Part shown: one piece after another, positions 59,052-64,000 of the stretch
Layout of the letters: each line of letters opens with the position of its first letter
Position numbering within the stretch: position 1 is the stretch's first letter
NCBI RefSeq assembly: GCF_000196235.1
Contig: NC_008541.1
Span: forward strand, 4,030,001-4,094,000
Reading direction: 5' to 3'
Length of the DNA stretch: 64,000 nt
From: Arthrobacter sp. FB24
GTDB lineage: Bacteria; Actinomycetota; Actinomycetes; Actinomycetales; Micrococcaceae
Made by a program: the position numbers and the translations under genes
Notes under the pieces: generated by a model
What the model saw: only the letters and a program-made list of their open reading frames with translations
Databases searched by the model: none
Told to the model about the DNA's origin: nothing

Positions 59052-60796
59052 ACCGCCTCCTCCGCTGCCAGCTGCGAGGACACAATCTCGCGGTACGTCT
59101 CCGACGTTTCCAGAAGCTCATCGTGCGTTCCGTGGCCGACTATCCTGCCGTCGTCGAGCACCAGGATCTGGTCCGCGTCCGCGATGCTGGACACCCGCTG
59201 GGCGATGATCACCAGGGTGGCGCCGGAGGTGTCGTGCTTGAGCGCCTGCCGCAGCCGGGCGTCCGTGGCGGTGTCCAGCGAGGAGAACGAGTCGTCAAAA
59301 ATGTAGAGCTCGGGCCGTTTCACCAGCGCCCGGGCTATCGCGATCCGCTGCCGCTGCCCGCCGGAGACGTTGGTGCCGCCCTGCGAAATCGGCGCATCGA
59401 GGCCGCCCTCCATCTCCCGGACGAACTCCTGCGCCTGCGCGGTGGACAGCGCCCGCCACAGCTCATCCTCCGTTGCGTCCGGCTTGCCGTAGAGCAGGTT
59501 GCTGCGCACCGTGCCGGAGAACAGGTACGGCCGCTGCGGCACCAGCCCGATGTGCCCCCACAGCTGGTCCGGCTGCAGCTCGCGGACGTCCACGCCGTCG
59601 AACTTCACCGAACCGGTGGTCGCATCGAAAAGCCGCGGCAGCAGGTTCACCAGGGTGGTCTTGCCGGACCCGGTGCTGCCGATGATCGCCGTCGTCTGCC
59701 CCGACCGGGCCGTGAAACTGATGCCGGACAAAACCGGCTGCTCGGCACCCGGGTAGGCGAACCCGACGTCGTGCATTTCCAGCTCGCCGCTGCCCGCACC
59801 GCCACGGCCGGTGCCGGCGGTGACCGGATGCTCCGGCGGCCGCACGCTCGACTCCGTGGTGAGCACCTGCCCGATCCGGTCCGCCGAAACAGCCGCACGC
59901 GGGATCATCACGGCCATGAACGTGGCCATCATGACGGACATCAGGATCTGCAGCAGGTAGCTGAGGAACGCGATCAGCGTGCCCACCTGCATGGAGCCGT
60001 CCTCGATCCGGAACGAGCCGAACCAGATCACCGCCACGCTGGAGACGTTCAGCACCAGCATCACCACGGGAAAGGCGAGCGCCATCAGCCGGCCGGCCCG
60101 GAGCGCAGTGTCCGTGACGTCCTCGTTGGCGCGTCCGAACCGGGCGGTTTCGATGTCCTCGCGCACGAACGCCCGCACCACCCGGATGCCGGTGAGCTGC
60201 TCGCGTAGCACCCGGTTCACGGTGTCGATCCGCACCTGCATCTTGCGGAACAGCGGCACCATCCGGGTGATGATGAGCCCGACGGCGATCAGCAGCACCG
60301 GGACGCTGACGGCAATCAGCCAGGACAGCTGCGCATCCTGCCGGACCGCCATGATCACCCCGCCGATGCTGAGCATGGGCGCGGCCACCATCAGCGTGGC
60401 GGACATCAGGACCAGCTGCTGGACCTGCTGGACGTCGTTCGTGGAGCGGGTGATGAGGCTCGGCGCGCCGAACCGGGTGACCTCCTGCTCGGAGAACTCC
60501 CCCACCCGGGTGAAGATGGCGCCGCGCAGGTCCCGGCCCAGCGCCATGGCAGCCTTCGCCCCGAAGTACACGGCCACCACCGCGCACGCGATCTGCAGCA
60601 TCGTGATGAACAGCATCAGGCTGCCCACCCGCAGGATGTAGCCGGTGTCCCCCTTCGCCACGCCCTGATCGATGATGTCCGCGTTGAGCGTGGGCAGGTA
60701 CAGCGACGCGATGGACTGCGCCAGCTGGAAAATCACGACGGCGATCAGCAGCCGCCGCTGCGGCCGCAGGTATTCAACAAGCAGTTTCCAGAGCAT
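59048..60796 (-). CDS. ABC exporter half-transporter, subunit 1
   Basis: This 582-residue half-transporter has six membrane helices (about 15-310) and a C-terminal ATP-binding domain (about 340-575). Walker A is GSTGSGKTT and the signature [15 protein letters not shown] is canonical. The Walker B continuation reads FDDSFSSLD, with Asp where a catalytic Glu normally stands, so its own ATP site is degenerate, as in heterodimeric exporters of the TM287/288 type. The ATG at 60796 is chosen because GGAG lies 6 nt upstream; a TTG at 60808 is also in frame. It is the first gene of the pair. Substrate is unknown. Confidence 0.92.
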   Translation of the reverse strand: MLWKLLVEYLRPQRRLLIAVVIFQLAQSIASLYLPTLNADIIDQGVAKGDTGYILRVGSLMLFITMLQIACAVVAVYFGAKAAMALGRDLRGAIFTRVGEFSEQEVTRFGAPSLITRSTNDVQQVQQLVLMSATLMVAAPMLSIGGVIMAVRQDAQLSWLIAVSVPVLLIAVGLIITRMVPLFRKMQVRIDTVNRVLREQLTGIRVVRAFVREDIETARFGRANEDVTDTALRAGRLMALAFPVVMLVLNVSSVAVIWFGSFRIEDGSMQVGTLIAFLSYLLQILMSVMMATFMAVMIPRAAVSADRIGQVLTTESSVRPPEHPVTAGTGRGGAGSGELEMHDVGFAYPGAEQPVLSGISFTARSGQTTAIIGSTGSGKTTLVNLLPRLFDATTGSVKFDGVDVRELQPDQLWGHIGLVPQRPYLFSGTVRSNLLYGKPDATEDELWRALSTAQAQEFVREMEGGLDAPISQGGTNVSGGQRQRIAIARALVKRPELYIFDDSFSSLDTATDARLRQALKHDTSGATLVIIAQRVSSIADADQILVLDDGRIVGHGTHDELLETSETYREIVSSQLAAEEAV

Positions 60797-61202
60797 CCGG
60801 AACTCCAACCCATTTCGGTCCCGCGGGAAGCGGTTCGAAGGTCAGTTTACGTCTGGTTGCTGGGGGCAACCAGCAGGCGTCCGGCAGAAGTGGGCGGGTT
60901 CTCCCAGAGCGTATTCCCCGCGCTCCCAGGCGCCGTCGGCTAACCTTCCCGGCGGCCGGCCATGGAACGGTAGGACCGCCTGACAACACCGCCATGAACG
61001 CGTCAAGCACCATAGCTGAAATCCATCCCACAATTTCTCAGGTGCCAAAATCCCGCTCCAAATGGTGTTCTCCAGAGCCTCATTAGGCAGCACGCCCTTT
61101 CCCCTCCTCCAGGTTTGTGCATAATGCAACCGGTTCCGGAACCCCTGATGTCTAACGTGATCTTCCACACACCAAATCATTCAGAACGATGAGGAGATAC
61201 AC
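60797..61202. other. Divergent promoter region upstream of the hydantoinase operon
   Basis: This 406-bp region holds the promoters of the ABC pair (minus) and of hyuA (plus). Near 61120-61125 a CATAAT -10-like element for hyuA is directly followed by CAACCGGTTCCGG at 61127-61139, whose core AACCGGTT (61128-61135) matches the LacI operator at 19226. GAGGAG precedes the hyuA start at 61190. No other feature was found; an open frame on the minus strand (60842-61180) shows no coding character I trust. Confidence 0.5.
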
Positions 61203-63254
61203 ATGCCGAACTACAGGGTGTCGATGGATATCGGCGGAACGTTCACGGACATCGTGGCGTACGACCAGGCTGCGGGGACCTATGAGGCGACGAAAGCATC
61301 CACCACGCCAGGCAACCTGAGCGCCGGCGTCATCGCCGGCCTCGAATCGATTGTTAGCGACCTGTCCGACATCGAATTCCTGGTGCACGGCACTACCCAG
61401 GGCCTTAACGCTTTCCTCGAACGCCGCGGCGTTCCCGTGCTGCTGCTGGCTACTGCCGGTGTCGAGGACACCTACCACATTGCCCGCGGCCCCCGCCTCG
61501 AGCTCTACAACGCCCAGTACCGCAAGCCGGCTCCCCTCGTCGAGCGGAAGGACGTCATCGGGATCGGCGGACGCCTGGACGGTCAGGGCCACGTGATCCG
61601 GCCGCTCGACGAAGTGGCAGTACGCCAGGCGGCCCGCCGGGCACTGGACGAAGGATACGGCGCCGTGGCCGTTGCCTTCCTCTTCAGCTACAAGAACCCG
61701 GCCCACGAACTTCGTGCCCGCGAAATCCTGCTCGAAGAACTGGGTGAAGACTTCACCATCTCCCTTTCGCATGAAGCAGCCAAGGAATGGCGCGAATACG
61801 AGCGCACCTCGTCCGCCGTCGTCGAGGCGTACACCGGCCCCGTGGTCCGCAACTACCTCCTGGACCTGGAGGAGAAGCTTGCCGACCGCGGCGTGGAGGC
61901 TCCCCTGCACATCATGCAGTCCTCCGGCGGCGTGCTCACCGCCGAGTCCGCCCGCAAGCGTCCCCTTCAGACCCTGCTGTCCGGGCCGGTGGGCGGCGCC
62001 ATGGGCGATGTCGAACTGGCCGGCGTGTCCGGCAACCGCAACCTCATCGGTGTTGACATGGGCGGCACCTCCTTCGACGTCTCCCTGGTAGTCGACGGGA
62101 AACCCGATGTGTCCACCGAAGCCCACCTCGAAGGCCTGCCAATGCTCATGAGCGTCGTCAACATCCACACCGTGGGCGCCGGCGGCGGCTCTGTGGCATG
62201 GCTCGAAGCCGGCGGCCTCCGGGTGGGCCCGCGTTCGGCCGGCGCCACCCCTGGGCCGGCCTGCTACGGCCGCGGCGGCACCGAACCCACCGTCACCGAT
62301 GCCAACCTGGTGCTCGGCCGGGTCGACCCCGACTGGTTCGCAGGCGGACAGGTCACCCTGGACCGGGAAGCAGCCGTCACCGCCCTCAAAACCGTGGGAG
62401 ACCAGCTCGGCCTGGATCCGATCGCCATGGCCGAAGGCATCTGCGACGTCGCCAACTCCCAGATGGCCCAGGCCATCAGGACCATCACCATCTCCCGCGG
62501 CATCGAACCCCGCGACTTTGCCCTCGTCGCCTTCGGCGGCGCAGGACCAATGCATGCAGTCTTCCTCGCCAAGGAGCTTGGAATACCGGAAACCGTGGTT
62601 CCCCGTTTCCCCGGCGCGTTCTCGGCGTGGGGCATGCTGCAGACGAACATCCGCAAGGACTTCTCCGAACCGTACTTCTTCCTCGACGAGGACATCGACG
62701 TGGCTGACATGGCCGGTGTCCTGCGAAGAATGGAAGTTGAGGGGCTGAGGTCCCTTGTCTCCGAGGGCGTCCCCGAGGAAAGCCGCCGCACCACCGTCTC
62801 CGTGGACGTCCGCTACCAGTCGCAGGAATTTTCGCTGAACGTCCCACTGACGTCCGCCGACGAACCCGAGTCAGAGGGCTTCGTCGCCAACCTGGCTACC
62901 CGCTTCTCCGCGATGTACCACGAGCGCTACGGGCACTCCAACCTGGGCGCCCCCATCGAGATCGTCGCACTGCGGACGCAGGCGGTGGGCGACCTGGGCC
63001 GGCTGGAGGCACCGCTCTTCGCCGCAGCACAGAGCCCGGAATTCAAGCACGAAATGCGCCGGGTGGTCTTTGACCACGAAGAACACGAGACCACCGTGGT
63101 TCGCCGCGACGACCTGGCCGCGGGGCACACCTTTGAAGGTCCCGCCATCATCGTGGAGCAGACCGCCACCACCGTGGTGCCGCCCGGGTTCAACGTCACA
63201 GTCGACGAGTTCGGCTCCCTGGTCATCCGCACTGAAGACGCAGAAGGAAATTGA
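61203..63254 (+). CDS. hyuA: Hydantoinase/5-oxoprolinase subunit A family protein
   Basis: This 683-residue ATP-dependent hydrolase subunit belongs to the hydantoinase A/oxoprolinase/acetophenone carboxylase family. An actin-like ATPase N-terminus shows SMDIGGTFTDIVAYD at about 7-21, and the second half repeats the fold around GVDMGGTSFDVSLVVDG near 285-300. The region GAGGGSVAWLEAGGLRVGPRSAG is diagnostic. It works with a B subunit, encoded directly downstream with 10 nt between, to hydrolyse or carboxylate cyclic amides such as hydantoins using ATP. A GAGGAG ribosome site precedes the ATG. Length is typical. The exact substrate is unknown. Confidence 0.92.
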   Translation: MPNYRVSMDIGGTFTDIVAYDQAAGTYEATKASTTPGNLSAGVIAGLESIVSDLSDIEFLVHGTTQGLNAFLERRGVPVLLLATAGVEDTYHIARGPRLELYNAQYRKPAPLVERKDVIGIGGRLDGQGHVIRPLDEVAVRQAARRALDEGYGAVAVAFLFSYKNPAHELRAREILLEELGEDFTISLSHEAAKEWREYERTSSAVVEAYTGPVVRNYLLDLEEKLADRGVEAPLHIMQSSGGVLTAESARKRPLQTLLSGPVGGAMGDVELAGVSGNRNLIGVDMGGTSFDVSLVVDGKPDVSTEAHLEGLPMLMSVVNIHTVGAGGGSVAWLEAGGLRVGPRSAGATPGPACYGRGGTEPTVTDANLVLGRVDPDWFAGGQVTLDREAAVTALKTVGDQLGLDPIAMAEGICDVANSQMAQAIRTITISRGIEPRDFALVAFGGAGPMHAVFLAKELGIPETVVPRFPGAFSAWGMLQTNIRKDFSEPYFFLDEDIDVADMAGVLRRMEVEGLRSLVSEGVPEESRRTTVSVDVRYQSQEFSLNVPLTSADEPESEGFVANLATRFSAMYHERYGHSNLGAPIEIVALRTQAVGDLGRLEAPLFAAAQSPEFKHEMRRVVFDHEEHETTVVRRDDLAAGHTFEGPAIIVEQTATTVVPPGFNVTVDEFGSLVIRTEDAEGN

Positions 63255-63264
63255 GGTACCACTA

Positions 63265-64000
63265 ATGACAATCGCTGCAGTCAAAACCCTGGATCCCGTA
63301 ACCGTGGAGATCATCCGCAACGCGCTCACCAGCGCCGCGGACGATATGAATGCAACCCTGATCCGCTCCGCCTACTCGCCCATCCTCTATGAGGGCGGTG
63401 ACTGCGTGGTGGCGCTGCTGGACAAGGAACACCGTGTACTCGGACAATCCGCGGGGCTCCCGCTGTTCCTCGGCAACCTGGAAACGTGCTCCATCGCTGT
63501 GGAGGAGCTGTACGGCCGCGAAGTCTGGCAGGAAGGGGACGTGTGGATCCTCAACGACTCCTACCTTGGCGGAACGCACCTGAACGATGTCACCATCTTC
63601 GCGCCGATTTTTGATGACGGCTCGGTGGTTGGCTTCGCCGCCACCCGCGCGCACTGGATGGACATGGGGTCCAAGGATGTGGGCGGCTCGATGGATGCCA
63701 CGGACATCTTCCAGGAAGGCTTCCGTATGGGGCCGGTCAAGCTCATGGAAGCCGGCATTGAAACCTCGGTGGTGGACCTGATCCGCACCAACGTGCGTTT
63801 CCCCTACCAGACCATCGGCGACATGCACGCGATGATCGCCGCACTCCGGATGGGAACCACCCGGATGAAGGAGCTGGTGGGCCGGTACGGCATGGAGCAG
63901 CTCGATGCTGCCCGCGATGAAATCTTCCGCCAGACAGAGGAGATCGAGCGCGAAACCGTCCGAAACATCCCGGACGGCGTCTATGAAGCCGAAGGCGTGC
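63265..64000 (+). CDS. hyuB: Hydantoinase/5-oxoprolinase subunit B, 3' end cut by window
   Basis: The first 245 codons of a hydantoinase B family subunit are present, running off the window. Diagnostic N-terminal blocks are LDPVTVEIIRNALTSAADDM near 9-28, ILYEGGDCVVALLD, SYLGGTHLNDVTIFAP and VGFAATRAHWMDMG. It starts 10 nt after hyuA, so both subunits are made from one transcript. Full-length members have about 500-600 residues, so more than half is outside the window. The neighbouring genes beyond 64000 could show whether this is a hydantoinase, oxoprolinase or carboxylase system. Confidence 0.92.
   Translation, partial: MTIAAVKTLDPVTVEIIRNALTSAADDMNATLIRSAYSPILYEGGDCVVALLDKEHRVLGQSAGLPLFLGNLETCSIAVEELYGREVWQEGDVWILNDSYLGGTHLNDVTIFAPIFDDGSVVGFAATRAHWMDMGSKDVGGSMDATDIFQEGFRMGPVKLMEAGIETSVVDLIRTNVRFPYQTIGDMHAMIAALRMGTTRMKELVGRYGMEQLDAARDEIFRQTEEIERETVRNIPDGVYEAEGV

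Noticed and set aside
57426..59306. 626-codon plus-strand frame antisense to the ABC exporter pair
   Set aside because: His/Arg/Gln/Pro-rich content from reverse reading of high-GC codons, spanning two real genes.
60842..61180. Minus-strand 112-codon frame upstream of hyuA
   Set aside because: Amino-acid content rich in Cys, Trp and Arg, no ribosome site, and it covers the hyuA promoter region.
1..64000. CRISPR array, tRNA or rRNA genes, prophage or integrase
   Set aside because: No regular spaced repeats, no cloverleaf-like sequence and no recombinase or phage structural gene was seen in reading the window.

Overview
The window is high-GC, densely packed DNA from an actinobacterium, most likely Arthrobacter or a close relative. 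This is inferred from codon use, GTG/TTG starts, a DUF222/HNH gene, GPP34 and TerC proteins, FCD-type GntR regulation and an intergenic hairpin family built on CGGACGACGGCGGGA. I saw no tRNA, rRNA or CRISPR array.

Positions 1-20.8 kb are catabolic. A plus-strand operon (beta-hydroxyacid dehydrogenase, aldehyde dehydrogenase, M20 amidohydrolase, DUF3100 membrane protein) faces a minus-strand group (two amidohydrolases, an ornithine-cyclodeaminase-like enzyme, an FCD-type GntR). A second DUF3100 gene and a cytosine-deaminase-like amidohydrolase lie beyond. Two identical TTGGTATACCAA palindromes sit in the promoters of this cluster and are the probable GntR operators. A TRAP-transporter operon follows (SAF-domain oxidoreductase, DctP, fused DctQM, 3-hydroxyisobutyrate-dehydrogenase-like enzyme). 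It diverges from a LacI-family gene plus a small monooxygenase, with a perfect 16-bp LacI-type palindrome on a recognisable promoter between them.

Positions 20.8-42.2 kb are mixed core and accessory genes. They include a broken DUF222/HNH gene, an APH-like kinase, an HTH protein with TerC (the TerC leader looks like a yybP-ykoY manganese riboswitch), TspO, a VOC protein, a lower-GC nuclease/HhH gene pair (27.9-29.6 kb), GPP34, a LysR regulator, a one-polypeptide ECF transporter with a DUF4430-like lipoprotein, an RsbQ-like hydrolase, a saccharopine-dehydrogenase-like reductase and cobalamin-dependent methionine synthase.

Positions 42.5-51.6 kb hold the standout region: a lower-GC, six-gene, single-direction cluster encoding a PfkB-type kinase, a SIS-HAD fusion, an unrecognised Rossmann-like protein, two ORC/CDC6- or STAND-like P-loop ATPases and a phosphoribosyltransferase-like protein. 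Three of its genes are joined by 1-4 nt overlaps. The combination of ribose/sugar-phosphate enzymes with AAA-type ATPases suggests an uncharacterised nucleotide-based conflict (defence) system. It is bounded on the right by a decayed partial copy of an ABC exporter gene whose intact version lies 5 kb further on.

Positions 51.7-64 kb carry that ABC fragment, a LysP-like permease, a DUF6421-like/SDR pair, a heterodimeric ABC exporter and the start of a hydantoinase/oxoprolinase operon (hyuA, partial hyuB) cut by the window edge.
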